DNA from: Saussurea involucrata
Taxonomy: Eukaryota; Streptophyta; Magnoliopsida; Asterales; Asteraceae
DNA length: 64,000 nt
Assembly: GCA_033807775.1 (NCBI GenBank)
Contig: CM066317.1
Span: 33,111,870-33,175,869 of the forward strand
Direction of reading: 5' to 3'
The notes under the pieces are model-generated. The model did not search any database. It was not told where the DNA came from and was given only the letters and a program-made list of their open reading frames with translations. The position numbers were made by a program, and so were the translations under genes. Position 1 is the stretch's first letter. Each line of letters starts with the position of its first letter. Shown here piece after piece: positions 23,965 through 35,413 of the stretch.

Positions 23965-25726
23965 TAGCCCAATGAACCAAAACCCGACACACAAGAACTT
24001 TGATTCTTGTGTGTGTGAAATCGACGCCCAAGGAAAGGGAGAAGGAAAGAGACTTTTTTGTGTTTTATGATTTGCTTAACCCTAAACCTAAACAAGGTTA
24101 GGTTTAAATACCCTCTTACCTATTTGGACCGGACACTAAATTAGCTTAATTAAGCTTATGGGCTTATGGCCCTTTTAATTAATTATTAACATAATAATTA
24201 ATCTATATAATTATTAACATAATAATTAAACCTGGGCCTCAAGTAATCATTACTTTCAAACAATGGGCTTTTAGCCTAATTAATTATTAACATAATAATT
24301 AATTATCCATATTAGGTCCATTATATAATCATCATAATTATATTTTATACCCAAACACACTTTATAATTATTATTCTAATAGAACAATAATTATCTTTCC
24401 ATTACAACATGTAATTATTTGGCTCACGACCATCCTGGTCAATCCAAGACATACATACTCTATGCGTGCGACCTTCATAGGTCCATCTGACGTTAGCAAT
24501 GTATTTATGTGACGTGGGCGTAGAGAAACCTACACCCTTCCCCACCACCAACCTCACCCACTATTCCCACCACCAAACACCACCACCATCACCAAGTGTC
24601 ACCACTGTTCTCACCCTCAAAGACACCACCCTCACCATTCCCTTTCACCCCCTCCTCTATAATAACACCTAGTCCCTCCAAACTCCATCTCCTTTTCTTA
24701 TAATTGCCTCCTTTCTCTCGGTGGATGTTTACAAAAGTGAATGGACTCGAGAGGTAGTGTTTAAGGGTAGGAGATGATGCATATAGGAGAAGGGAGGATA
24801 TCGATGAAGTTCGAAGGTGGTTACGTTGGGTTCATTTGCCCTATGGAGAGATACGGGATTAGGGGGTCACCTAAGTTATAATGGGACATGAGATGGTAAC
24901 TACAAGTTGGGTGGTGTGATCGCCCTTGTTTGATCATCTTTGTTTGACTTGTTTACTAAAACCATTTGGGAATGGAGTAGACGATAAGGGGGTTTCTCTT
25001 GTAGGGGGGCTTATATAAGAGACATGTTTCTCCGTCTTGGAAGAATACGATCAAGGGAGGTGGGGTGGTGAGGGTATGTTAGGGAAGATGAGTGTCATGG
25101 AGGGGAGGTGGGCGAGATAGTGGGTTTAATTTAGAGTAAAGTTTACTTTTGGTCCCTAACGTATGTTAATTCAATGAATTTCATCCCTTAACTTTGTTTT
25201 AACATATTATCCCTCACGTTTGATATCTTGCAACGATTCCGTCCCTCCATTTAAGGATCGTTATCTTTTTCGGTAAGTTCAATTTAATGAAGGATATTTT
25301 TAGTCATTTTACCTATTTTCTTAATTTTCTTGTTTTTACAAAAAAAAAATCAAACTTCAGGGACTTGTTATGTATTTATCTCTAATATAATCCGTTGGAC
25401 CATCCCAATCTAACGGTTTAGATGAGTTATTCGGTTCTTTTAGTTTTTAGGGTTCTCTCCCGATCCCATCCCTTAATGCATAATATGTCATCTGAATGTT
25501 GGATATAAAAAATGAGATATACGATAAACTGATACCATACTCCAAATACATATAGATTATGTAAATAAAAAGAATTAAAGCGAAGTTTCAAACAAAATAT
25601 AGTAAAATTCCACATTTATACAAACCAAATTTAAAAAAACGTGCACTTGGCCAATAATAATGTTATTTACTTGCCAATTATGGTATTTTAAATGTTTACT
25701 TGCCATTCATATATTCCTGGGACATA
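23965..25726. other. Decayed host sequence right of the solo LTR
   Basis: No gene recognised. 24160-24310 contains three copies of an AT-rich block around ATTATTAACATAATAATTA. 24360-24530, read on the minus strand, has a TATA-like box (TATAAAATAT) and looks like LTR sequence of an old copia element. 24530-24720 is pyrimidine-rich (CCACCA-type). 25130-25400 contains a TTTGGTCCCTAACG-like stretch common in plant repeats, with no clear borders. Confidence 0.3.
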
Positions 25727-26149
25727 TCTATACTACTTTATAATGCATCTAACCTCCAAACTCTTAAAAACAACTTCTAAAGCTACTTGTGCCACCATTT
25801 AAAGCATAATTACTTAAATTTAAGAGTGAAAAAACTTTAGCTCTCATCAATTCTCTTTGTCCAAGAACAATCAATGCAATTCTCTTCTAAACCCGTGCAA
25901 CCCTTTTTATCAAGATGGCCAGTAAGAGTTTCAAGACGACTCTTCATCTTCATGGTGCCCTCAAACACTCTAAAGCAGGCTTTTATACTCTGCAAATCCT
26001 ACACTTCAGGTTCATCTCACAGCTTCATCTCAGGTACGCTTGGGTTGCTTTCAAACTGCAAATCGATTTTTTCTTGAGTTTTTTATTTCTTTCACGGTTT
26101 CATTGCACCATTTCTTCCTCTATAGTTTTGGTTCTGCCATTTTTGCAGG

Positions 26150-26300
26150 CACTCAATTTCATGATTTCTTCTTATTTAGTTTTGGTTACTCAATCAGGTG
26201 CGATTTCTTCTTCTTTAGTTTCGGTTCCTGAATCAGGTACGATTTCTTCTTCTTTAGTTTTGTTTCTTCAATCAGGTACGATTTCTTCTTCTTCCGTATT
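26150..26300 (+). repeat. Tandem repeat of about 39 bases with splice-like units
   Basis: Three to four diverged copies of a unit containing ATCAGGTACG and ATTTCTTCTTCTTTAG. Each copy therefore holds a donor-like CAGGTA/GTACG and a pyrimidine tract ending in AG. It lies in the left part of the Helitron; no coding sequence is recognised around it (25860-26520 is a Phe/Leu-rich frame of doubtful reality). Confidence 0.55.
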
Positions 26301-26858
26301 TTATTGGTTCTACCATTTTTGCCTTCTTCATGTTTTACCAAGCTTTGATTGGTTCTGCCATTTTTGCAGGGCTTTAATTTCACGATTTTCTCTTCTTCAA
26401 TTTTGGTTCCTCTATCAGGTAATCTCTCCAAACAATTGTAGACTCTTTTGCCAATTCAAGATGCATTCAAGAGAAGCACTTTGTCTTGAAACTAGATGCA
26501 ACATTGTGTGAACATTCACAAACATCGGTTTAATAACTTACCCATCTAATGTAATCTCTTACATGTTATCTACTCATGCTTCATACTACACCATTTGCAT
26601 CTCCCAATTAAGTAGTTGTTGTGAAATTGACCTGCTCATATTCACCTATCTATTATATGTACTATACCATGAAAAAATTAATTGTTTGTATTGGGTTAAG
26701 TGAATGCCATACTTTTTAAGAAAAGAGATCATATATCCAATAATTATTAGTGTTTGGATAATATTAATTGATTACCACATCATAAATACATATACTTATA
26801 TTTATTATTTTTATTTGTGGAGTTTTGTAGGATATATAGTCTTGAAGGTCTATTGTTT

Positions 26859-28933
26859 TGTAACACGTTGAAATTTCCATAATTATTATATAATTATTTT
26901 GGGAGAATGTCTAAAATAATGGGATGGTATTATTTTAAACGACATGTCGAAAGGGGTCAAAAGTGAAATTGACGGAAGTTTTTAAGTTATTTGTACAATT
27001 GTGAAACTTGGGGTTAGTTTCATCAATTTGGATAGTGTTGGGGTAAAATTAAAATTTGGAAAATTGGGGTATAACTAATGAAGGTCGGCAGAAACTTTGA
27101 GATTATCTCAAATTTATTTCGAGAAGTCGGTTTAAAGCAGAGCAAGGAGGGATCGATTTATGGGTGCTAGGTAAGGTTTCATTCAAGTTTTCTGATCGAT
27201 TTCTCGTGGGATTATAATTCCAATCCAATAATTCTTTCAAGTAGGTTCTGATTTAACTTTGGTGAGAAAGGATTGGAGGTTTAATTTTCTGGTTATCGAC
27301 TCTGGATTCGAATCAGGTGAGTTCATTTGTCTATTTTTTCTTAATACAAACTATCTATGAATTGAAATGGTTCATTAAGCCTACTGTTATCTCTGAGAAA
27401 TGTATACAAAGCAGTTTTGGAAGTTTGGGTAGAAAACGATTGAAACTGGTTAAAATACGATGAGTCCGAAAGATAAATAATCCGGAAAGTACCGGATTCC
27501 GAATAATTTTCCGGATCGATTCCGAAAACCGGATGATTCCGAAAACCGGATTCTGGGTAGTTTTCCGGATTTACCGGATACCAGATAGTTTCGGATACCG
27601 GATGTGATTTTCGGATGGTTCCGGATTTGTCCGGATACTTTTCCGGATGTACCGGATTCTTGGGATTTCCGGATGTTTCCGGATAATGTTCCGGATTTGG
27701 TTCACGAATATGATTCCGGATTGTTTTCCGGATTTGAATTCCGGACCGGATTGGTTGTTCCAGATAACTTACTGCATGAGGTTTTTCATGATTATGTTTT
27801 TTCTGAATGTGTAAAGTATCTTAATCATTTAACAGTACGAACACAATTATAACCCGATTGAGAGTATGAGATGAGTTGTTATGTGCTTTGAGTTGATACT
27901 CACATATACTAGGAAATGTAATGAATAGGAAAAGTAGAATTGCTATTCATATTGAAATGTAATGAATAGGCAAAGTAGAATTGCTATGCATATTGAAATG
28001 TAATGAATTGGCAAAGTAGAGTTGCTATTCTTATTGAAACGATGGAATAGGCAAGCTATAATTGCTATTCATATTGAGAAGTGGAATAGGCAAGGTAGAA
28101 TTGCTATTCATATTGAAACGATGGAATAGGCAAGGTATAATTGCTATTCATATTGAGAAGTGGAATAGGCAAAGTAGAATTTCAATTCATATTGAAACGT
28201 GGAATAGGCAAGGTATAATTGCTATTCGTAATTGAGACGTGGAAACATGAAATAGACAAAGTATAATTGTTATTTCCGCTTTCTATTGGTAGATGAGGAA
28301 TAGGCAAGATATAATTGCTATTTCTACTTCCATTCCAATTAAAAGGCATGGCACTTAATTGTAGTTTCTTGGATATGAGCTGTAAACTAGAATCCGTGGT
28401 GATTCGTAGTGGCGCCCTCGAACATGATACTATGACATACTTAGTGTTGTCATATTCATGGAATCGGGTATGATTCCCGACATCGAAAGATGTTATGTGG
28501 ACGGTAAGAAAGTTGGGATCAGGTTAATTTATACGCTTTGTTTACAATATTGGTTTCAAAGCTTATTAAGATTTTGATTTGAAAATTGGATGTTCTCACT
28601 AGGCGTAAGCCTAATCTTTTCAAATTGAGTTTTCTTATCAAGTACTAGCTCGGGAAGGGATGCAAAGGGATGAGTGTCGAGGAGTACCAGAGTTATGCTT
28701 TTGGATTTGTGATGGAGGATTTAGTGTTATAGGATATATTTTGAAAGATGTTGTGAACAACTGTTATAAAGTAATTTTGTTGATCAGGGATTTGATTAGT
28801 TGGTTGTTATGACAAACTTGTGTAGGTTTGAAACTTGTCACAAATTCTCCGGTGTAAATGATAGTTTGAAATTATGGTGGTAAACTCTGATAAATTTAAG
28901 GTTTAAATTTATTGTGAATTTCAGGGTGTTTCA
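26859..28933 (+). repeat. 5' LTR of element E (2075 bases)
   Basis: TGTAACACGTTG...GGTGTTTCA. It contains a CCGGA cluster (27480-27750, about 19 CCGG in 270 bases) and a minisatellite (about 27920-28330, ten degenerate copies of a 39-41 base unit built on GAATAGGCAA and TTGCTATTCATATTGA). Confidence 0.85.
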
Positions 28934-28936
28934 GTT

Positions 28937-28948
28937 TGGTATCAGAGC
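28937..28948 (+). other. Primer-binding site of element E
   Basis: TGGTATCAGAGC three bases after the LTR. Confidence 0.85.
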
Positions 28949-29284
28949 TTTAGTTTATGTGAACTAGGTATGATCGTGAGATACCTAGACTTAAGGTTGA
29001 GATGATTAAGATATGATTTGTGAGATTGGGTAGAAGTACTAAGACGGGATAGTCTTAGAGTTGACAGAAATACATGAATTAAGAACTGTGGTGATGGTAA
29101 CGAGGATTCTTATGTATAGTATGTTCATAATTTCCATTAGCTACTGTTATTATGAATATATTGTTACGTAAGCATACTTGTTTTTAAATTGTTATAGTGA
29201 TTAATGAACGTTAAAGTACGTTTTAGGTTGGGATTGTACATAACCATTTCTTATGGTTATCTTTATGTGCTTTGACAGAATACG

Positions 29285-30249
29285 ATGGTAAATACACCAA
29301 CCCGATCTCCTACTTCTTCAGAAGAGAGGGCGGCAAATGAATGGGTAGAGAATCAACCCGAAAGGGGTGGATCTAGGGTAAGTCCACCAAGACCTTCCAT
29401 TCTGGGAGAAAGAGGGAATCAAACACATCGAACGAATGCCGATACTTCTAATCCGGTGACGACGAAATCTATAATGGAGTCCCGAATGATGGAAAATATG
29501 ATGCAGGTCATGAATAATGCACTAACTCAACAACATGAGTGTTTATGAAAATGTTTAATGATAGAAACGCCGAGTCACAAAGACCGGGGTTGGGTACTAG
29601 TACTGAAAATCCGCCTGTTAATCCGGTGCGGAATTTGAATAGAAGGATGGAGAAAGTTTGTTCTTATAAGACGTTTCTGAGCTGCAAGCCACCTGAATTT
29701 AGTGGTTCTGATAATCCAATTGTGTGCATGAATTGGATTAGAGAGACGGAACAAGCATTTAGAGCTTGTGAATGTGATGGAGAATCAAAGGTCAGATTTG
29801 GATCCTAGATGTTGCGAGGGAATGCTTTGACATGGTGGAATATCGTGACATCAACGGTGACGACTCCAGTTTTTGCAGCCATGACCTGGGAGTCGTTTAA
29901 AAAGAAGATATTAGAAGAATATTGTAATGAGAACGAAGTGGACCGGATCGAAGAAGAGTTTCAAACGCTTAAGAAGGGTACTTCTTCAGTAAGGGAGTAC
30001 ACTCGCGTATTCCTGGAGAAACTAAACTTAGTGGGGCATGTGGCCCCAACTGAAAAAGAAAAGATCAAGGTTTACTTGAAGGGTTTGCCGGCGGATATGA
30101 TGTCAAGAGTCCGGAATTCCAAAGCTTTGACACTGAGGGAAACGATTGAAGAAGCAAAGATTATAGAAGAAGTCTATGCAAAAGATAAAGCTGAGAAAGC
30201 TCAATTGGGAGAGAAAAGAAAGTGGGAAGGTCGATGGGAATCTTCGTAA
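29285..30249 (+). pseudogene. gag: Element E gag
   Basis: ATG 29285 opens the frame; a frameshift at about 29540 and a TAG at 29806-29808 break it. The part after 29640 matches the gypsy retrotransposon gag family (PF03732-like): LRGNALTWWN, then MTWESFKKKILEEY, SVREYTRVF and YLKGLPADM. The protein would assemble the particle; this copy is broken. Confidence 0.8.
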
Positions 30250-30770
30250 GGACCGAATCCCTTTATCGAGAACACTCATTTTGAGCCTCGATAAGAACCT
30301 AACTGGTGTCAGAAATGTAGGAATAAACATTTTGGGTCGTGTCGGGTAGTATCGAATGAATGTTTTAGATGCGGAAAGAGTGGTCATCAAATTGACAATC
30401 GTCCCGTTCAAGGACCAACCTGCTATGAATGTTAGAAACCTGGTCATTACCGAAGGGATTGCCCAAAGTTGAAGAATAGTGGGAATCAAGAGAAGAAACC
30501 CAACACCCCAAGATCAACGGGCTGAGCATTTCACATGACGGTGGAAGAAGCTAAGGAATTGGCGGATGTAGTTTATGATACATTCTTTGTTAATTCTATA
30601 CATGTGTGTATATTATGTGATAGTGGTGCTAACTTGTCTTTTGTATTACAATCTGTTATTAAAAGTTAGCAATACCAGTCACTATTTTGGAAGATTCCTT
30701 AATAGTTAAAATAGCTAATGGAGGTTAAGTCTTAGTTCGGGAAAGACTTGAGGGTTGTACAGTTGCTCCA
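30250..30770 (+). pseudogene. Element E zinc knuckles and start of protease
   Basis: Three CCHC-like knuckles lie at about 30310-30475 (CQKCRNKHFG, CFRCGKSGHQ, CYEC-stop-KPGH), one of them with an internal stop. The protease motif LCDSGANLSF is at about 30618-30645, with downstream stops. The sequence then joins directly to integrase C-terminal sequence near 30770. Confidence 0.65.
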
Positions 30771-31020
30771 AGGAGACCTAAAAAGTTTCAAGTTGGGGAG
30801 CGGGTAATGTTAAAGGTATCTTCGTGGAAGGGTATAAGATTTGGAAAACGTGGAAAGCTGACTCCTTGTTTTCTTGGATCTTTTACGGTGATTAAGCATG
30901 TAGGATTTTCAGTCTACCAGTTGGAGTTTCCACTTGAATAGGAAGGAATCCATAACATATTTCATGTTGGTTATCTTCGAAAAGGAAGAATAGATATCCT
31001 CATTTGTTTGTATAATTTCG
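30771..31020 (+). pseudogene. Element E integrase C-terminal remnant
   Basis: KKFQVGERVMLKVSSWKG, then RFGKRGKLTPCFLGSFTVIK and YQLEFP match the GPY/F-type end of plant gypsy integrases, followed by HNIFHVGYLRK. One stop is visible (30940). No chromodomain is recognisable. This shows that an internal deletion removed about 4 kb of pol. Confidence 0.75.
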
Positions 31021-31047
31021 ATTTCGAGGACGAAATCCTTTTCAAGT

Positions 31048-31057
31048 TGGGGAGATT
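31048..31057 (+). other. Polypurine tract of element E
   Basis: GTTGGGGAGAT-type sequence just before the 3' LTR. Confidence 0.7.
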
Positions 31058-32923
31058 TGTAACACCTCAAAATTTCCATAATTATTATATAATTATTTTG
31101 GGGGAACGTCTAAAATAATGGGATGATATTATTTTAAACGACATGTCGAAAGGGGTCAAAAGTGAAATTAACCGGAGTTTTTAAGTTATTTGTAAAATTG
31201 TGAAACTTGGGGTTAGTTTCATCAATTTGGATAGTGTTGGGGTAAATTTGAAATTTGGAAACTTGGGGTATAAGAAATGAAGGTCGGCATAAACTTTGAG
31301 GTTATCTCAAATTGATTTCGAGAAGTCGGTTTAAAGCAGAGCAGGGAGGGATCGATTTCTGGGTGCTAGGTAAGGTTTCATTCAAGTTTTCTGATCGATT
31401 TCTTGTGGGATTATAATTCCAATCCAATAATTCTTTCAAATAGGTTCTGATTTAACTTTGGCGAGAAAGGATTGGAGGTTTAATTTTCTGGTTATCGACT
31501 CTGGATTCGAATCAGGTGAGTTCATCTGTCTATTTTTGCTTAATACAAACTATATGTGAATTGAAATGGTTCATTAAGCCTACTGTTATCTCTGAGAAAT
31601 GGATACAAAGCAGTTTTGGAAGTTTGGGTAGAAAACGATTGAAACTAGTTAAAATACGATGAGTCCGGAAGATGAATAATCCGGAAAGCACCGGATTCCG
31701 GATAATTTTTCGGATCGATTCCGAAAACCGGATGATTTCGGATTCTATATAGTTGTCCGGATGTACCGGATACCGGATGTGATTTCCGGATGGTTCCAGA
31801 TTTGTCCGGATACTTTTTCGGATGTACCAGATTCTTGGATTTTTCGGATGTTTTCGGATATGATTCCGGATTTCAATTCCGGATTAGTTTACCGGATAGG
31901 TCGTTCCGGATAACTTACTGCATGAGGTTTTTCATGATTAAGTGTTTTCCAAATGTGCTTTGAGTTGATACTCACATATACTAGGAAATGTAATGAATAG
32001 GCAAAGTAGAATTGCTATTCATATTGAAACGATGGAATAGGCAAGGTATAATTGCTATTCATATTGAGAAGTGGAATAGGCAAAGTAGAATTGTTATTCA
32101 TATTGAAACGATGGAATAGGCAAGGTACAATTGCTATTCATATTGAGAAGTGGAATAGGCAAAGTAGAATTGTTATTCATATTGAAACGTGGAATAGGCA
32201 AGGTATAATTGCTATTCGTAATTGAGACGTGGAAACATGAAATAGACAAAGTATAATTGTTATTTCCTCTTTCTATTGGTAGATGAGGAATAGGCAAGAT
32301 ATAATTGCTATTTCTACTTCCATTCCAAGAAAAAGGCATGACACTTAATTGTAATTTCTTGGACATGAGTTGTAAACTAGAATCCGTGGTGATTCATAGT
32401 GGCGCTCTCGAACATGATACTATGACATACTTAGTGTTGTCATATTCATGGAATCGGGTATGATTCCCGTCATCGAAAGATATTATGTGGATGGTAAGAA
32501 AGTTGGGATCAGGTTAATTTATACGATTTGTTTACAATATTGGTTTCAAAGCTTAAAAATATTTTGATTTGAAAATTGGATGTTCTCACTAGACGTAAGC
32601 CTAATCTTTTCAAATTAAAATTTCTTACCAGGTACTAGCTCAGGAAGGGATATAGAGGGATGAGTGTCAAGGAGTACCCGAGTTATGCTTTTGGATTTGT
32701 GATGGAGAATTTAGTGTCATAGGAGATATTTTGAAAGATGTTGTGAACAACTGTTATAATGTAATTTTGTTGATAAGGGATTTGATTAGTTGGTTGTTAT
32801 GACAAACTTGTGTAGGTTTGAAACTTTTCACAAATTCTCCGGTGTAAATGAAAGTTTGAAATTATGGTGGTAAACTCTGATAAATTTAAGGTTTAAATTT
32901 ATTGTGAATTTCAGGGTGTTTCA
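31058..32923 (+). repeat. 3' LTR of element E (1866 bases)
   Basis: Same ends as the 5' LTR. It has about 13 CCGG in the equivalent cluster (31680-31915) and about eight copies of the GAATAGGCAA minisatellite (31990-32330), so both arrays are shorter than in the 5' LTR. Confidence 0.85.
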
Positions 32924-32998
32924 GAACAGCTCTGCAGAAAAGGTTCTGTACAAACACAATGTGTTTTACTATTTTATATGGTTGAATAGGATAGGTGG

Positions 32999-33078
32999 GA
33001 AGGTGAAAGTGGTTCCTGTGGTAAGAGTTATATGGGTCGACTCTAGCTGGCCAGAAGACTTGTTTACATATTCATCAA
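32999..33078 (+). other. Exon-like fragment (unidentified gene)
   Basis: An open stretch VVPVVRVIWVDSSWPEDLF runs to a good donor (TCAA/GTAAG at 33079). It is probably a gene piece carried by the Helitron. I cannot name it. Confidence 0.25.
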
Positions 33079-33465
33079 GTAAGATTCTCAGCCATACCTT
33101 TCTACAGTTTTGGCGTTTATTTGTGTTTGTATGCTCGAGTGTCTGATGACCAATTGTTTAAATGACGTGTTGTCTTTGCTCCTTCTCCATAATGAGTTGC
33201 ATCCCTAGAAATGGCATGAAAATTTTATACCTATTAAATACAGTGCCTTATGATTGTGAAAACAATTTCTTAATGATCCTTAGGGGCTTTTTACCAAATG
33301 CCATCAAAATGAATTGTTGGTAAGCGCTCACCGGGTAAGTGTCTTTCCTCACGATTTCATGCTTTTAGTTTGAAAAAATTGGTCATGAATGCCTTCTGTA
33401 ACTCACAGTTTCATGCTCTTAGTTTGAAAATATTGGGCACTCTGATTTCTTGATTTGTATGTTAC

Positions 33466-33592
33466 CTGATGCCAAAGATAGTGACATGCTTCTTGGCAAA
33501 GCGAAGAGTCTTCTCATCCTTGACCTTAGGATCATGATGCCTCCGGTGTCCATGAAGAGTGTCATACTTGAACATATAAGTTCAAGTACGAT
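33466..33592 (-). pseudogene. Captured exon of cytosolic GAPDH (GAPC)
   Basis: On the minus strand the frame reads YMFKYDTLHG, then HHDPKVKDEKTLRF and VTIFGI. This aligns without gaps to the segment of plant cytosolic glyceraldehyde-3-phosphate dehydrogenase just before the NPEEIPW region. The exon ends ATCAG/GTAACA (intron begins at 33465), so the piece came from genomic DNA, not a processed mRNA. Upstream of the Tyr (above 33583) the match drifts through a small indel and a stop. Only about 37 residues of some 337 are present, so it cannot make an enzyme. Confidence 0.8.
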
Positions 33593-33801
33593 AACTGGTA
33601 AGTATTTGTAGTTACATATAAATCAAGAAGGAAATCTATCGATTGTTTTGTCCTATTTTCTATTAATTATACTAGGATTTATGTCTTCTAAACAAATGTT
33701 AAGATTTTAGGATTTATCTGTTCTTTTCCAAAGTTTGTGTTGTCACATACAATATCGATTGTTTTCCGTCGATTTATCTGCTAACGTTTGATGATATTCA
33801 G

Positions 33802-33896
33802 GATCCTGGCTAAGACACCTATAGAAATGTTTGACGATCTTCCTTTCACTGTTTCACATTAGAAACTGAGCAAGATTGTTATTAAGGTTCATACAT
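33802..33896 (+). other. Exon-like fragment (unidentified gene)
   Basis: Between TTCAG and AAG/GTTCAT lies ILAKTPIEMFDDLPFTVSH, a stop, then KLSKIVIK. It looks like a coding exon, but its phase does not match the one at 32999-33078, so the two need not come from adjacent exons. Confidence 0.25.
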
Positions 33897-34470
33897 AGAT
33901 TTTCAATTAGAAATGTTTGTGTAAGTTGTTTTGTACTCTAAACTCGGGTGAAATTGGTATTATAAACCTTGCATTCATTTTATACGTCAAGTTTTGCAAT
34001 TGCTTTTTGCTTTTCACTAATTATCTGTTTGACTCATTTTATATTTGGACTCCCTATTTTTCTCTCTCTTTAATCTCAGAACATTTTGCCATATTAACAT
34101 TTAATGTTTGTATAATTCAAATTTACTTTTAAACCACACAAAACATTGGAATTGAGAGAGGCGGAGAACAAAACGAACCATGAAACATTGTTGTCATTTT
34201 GAGTTCTAGGCTTCCGAATTGAGATTCAACCTGTTGCATTGCGCGGATACACTGCTAGTACATATATAAATATATAATGTTGAGTTTACATAAATATTTA
34301 TAAATAAGGAAATTAAACATCAAGTAGGATTATAATCCAAAACAAATCAAATAAGCTCATTAAATGTTACTTAAATATAGGATCCAAAGATGGTAGGATG
34401 TATTGAGATATTTCTTGTATTAAAGACATAGAGAGCATTTATGTGAAAACTACTGATTTACAAAAAGAAA

Positions 34471-34492
34471 AGAGAGAGAGAGAGAGAGAGAG
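34471..34492. repeat. (AG)n microsatellite
   Basis: Eleven AG units. Confidence 0.9.
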
Positions 34493-34621
34493 CAAACTAC
34501 GTTTATAAGTATGTACAAACAAATAAACTGAACACATTATAACAAGAAATATGATTGCGAGTATAATCGCGTTTTAGAGGTTACATCACACCTTTTTTTA
34601 CATAAAGAGTGACAAATCTTA

Positions 34622-34915
34622 TGGGCCGTTTACCAAACACCTACCTGTGTAAGCGTTTACCAAGTCCCAAGTCACATTACCTATCAGATTGATATGACAA
34701 GGACCAAAAATCTTACCCGGTAATAGCGAATGAAAGGACCATAGGTCTTACCCCGGTAAGTGATGGCGACGACTCTTACCACGGTTAGCGCTTATTGGGT
34801 GAATTGTTGCATACGAAACTGATTTGGCGGACTAAAATCTTACGATGTAAGTAAGTGATAGTGTTAAATTTGACTAGTAAGCGCTTACCCGGGTAAGCAT
34901 TTGATAAACGGCCCC
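34622..34915. mobile_element. Tourist-like (PIF/Harbinger) MITE
   Basis: 294 bases with imperfect inverted ends (GGGCCGTTTACCAAA and GATAAACGGCCCC) and TTA on both sides (34619-34621, 34916-34918), the typical Harbinger target duplication. A short similar piece is at about 33284-33345. Confidence 0.65.
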
Positions 34916-35066
34916 TTAGTGTGATAATCAATTTTTGTAGTAGTAGTTCTCCAAAAATATAAGGTAAATTAAATAAAAAGGCTAATTTTTTTTGAAAGGA
35001 AATAAAAAGGCTAATTAGTCGTACAACTTTGTGTCTAGGCTTAAATTAGGGAAATTAATTAAAATA

Positions 35067-35413
35067 CCCCAAGTTTGAAAGTGACTTACCAAAATACCCC
35101 TAAAAATTATTTTCTTACCAAAATGCCCCTTTTTTCGCGGAGGGAGCCCTCTATAGCGGGCAGGGACTGAAAGTGTAAAATTTTGCAAGATTATTTACAC
35201 TTTCAGTCCCCATAGCGAGCCATCGCGGGCCGCGTTTGAGCCATCGCGGGCCTCGATCGTGGGGACCAAGGACTGAAAGTGTAAATATTTCTTGCAAAAA
35301 TTTACACAATTGGTCCCTGCCCGCGATTGCGGGATCTTATCGCGGAAAAAGGGGCATTTTGGTAAGAAAATAAATTTTTAGGGTATTTTGGTAAGTCAAC
35401 TTCAAACTTGGGG
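35067..35413. mobile_element. Foldback/MITE-like element with nested hairpins
   Basis: 35067-35140 and 35341-35413 are inverted copies (ACTTACCAAAATACCCC... against ...GGGTATTTTGGTAAGT) with a few mismatches. Inside, a 17-base perfect stem (35163-35179 with 35194-35210, GGGACTGAAAGTGTAAA) and GC-rich GCGGGC/GCCCGC blocks form further hairpins. No coding sequence; superfamily unknown. Confidence 0.6.

Larger units (their letters stand above)
26859..32923 (+). mobile_element. Gypsy element E: internally deleted Ty3/gypsy (chromovirus-like)
   Basis: LTRs 26859-28933 and 31058-32923 flank only 2.1 kb. That interval has gag, zinc knuckles, the start of protease, then the C-terminal end of integrase; RT, RNase H and most of integrase are missing. 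The end sequence (TTTCGAGGACGAAAT, then AAGTTGGGGAGA) is typical of Tekay/Del-type chromoviruses. The five bases flanking each side (TGTTT and GAACA) do not match, so no target duplication is visible. Confidence 0.8.
25727..34258 (+). mobile_element. Probable non-autonomous Helitron, split by gypsy element E
   Basis: The left end reads TCTATACTACTTTATAATGC after an A (25726). The right end reads CTGTTGCATTGCGCGGATAC followed by ACTGCTAG at 34258 and a T. Helitrons insert between A and T, begin TC, and end CTRR just after a short GC-rich hairpin, so both ends fit a known plant type, although the hairpin has decayed by C-to-T changes. Subtracting element E (26859-32923) leaves about 2.5 kb without helicase, so it would be non-autonomous. 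It carries the GAPDH exon (33466-33592) and exon-like pieces. The two ends could belong to different Helitrons. Confidence 0.55.

Noticed and set aside
25130..25420. A SINE or small DNA transposon suggested by TTTGGTCCCTAACG and the A-run at 25340
   Set aside because: No A/B boxes, inverted ends or target duplication could be found.
27920..28330. CRISPR-like array of repeats and spacers
   Set aside because: Units are degenerate and contiguous, with no constant repeat and unique spacers, and lie within a plant gypsy LTR; it is a minisatellite.
32094..32366. Minus-strand frame rich in Asn, Thr and Pro
   Set aside because: It is the antisense translation of the minisatellite in element E's 3' LTR.
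33466..33592. A functional GAPDH gene
   Set aside because: Only one exon of about 37 codons is present, with a stop just upstream and no neighbouring GAPDH exons identified.
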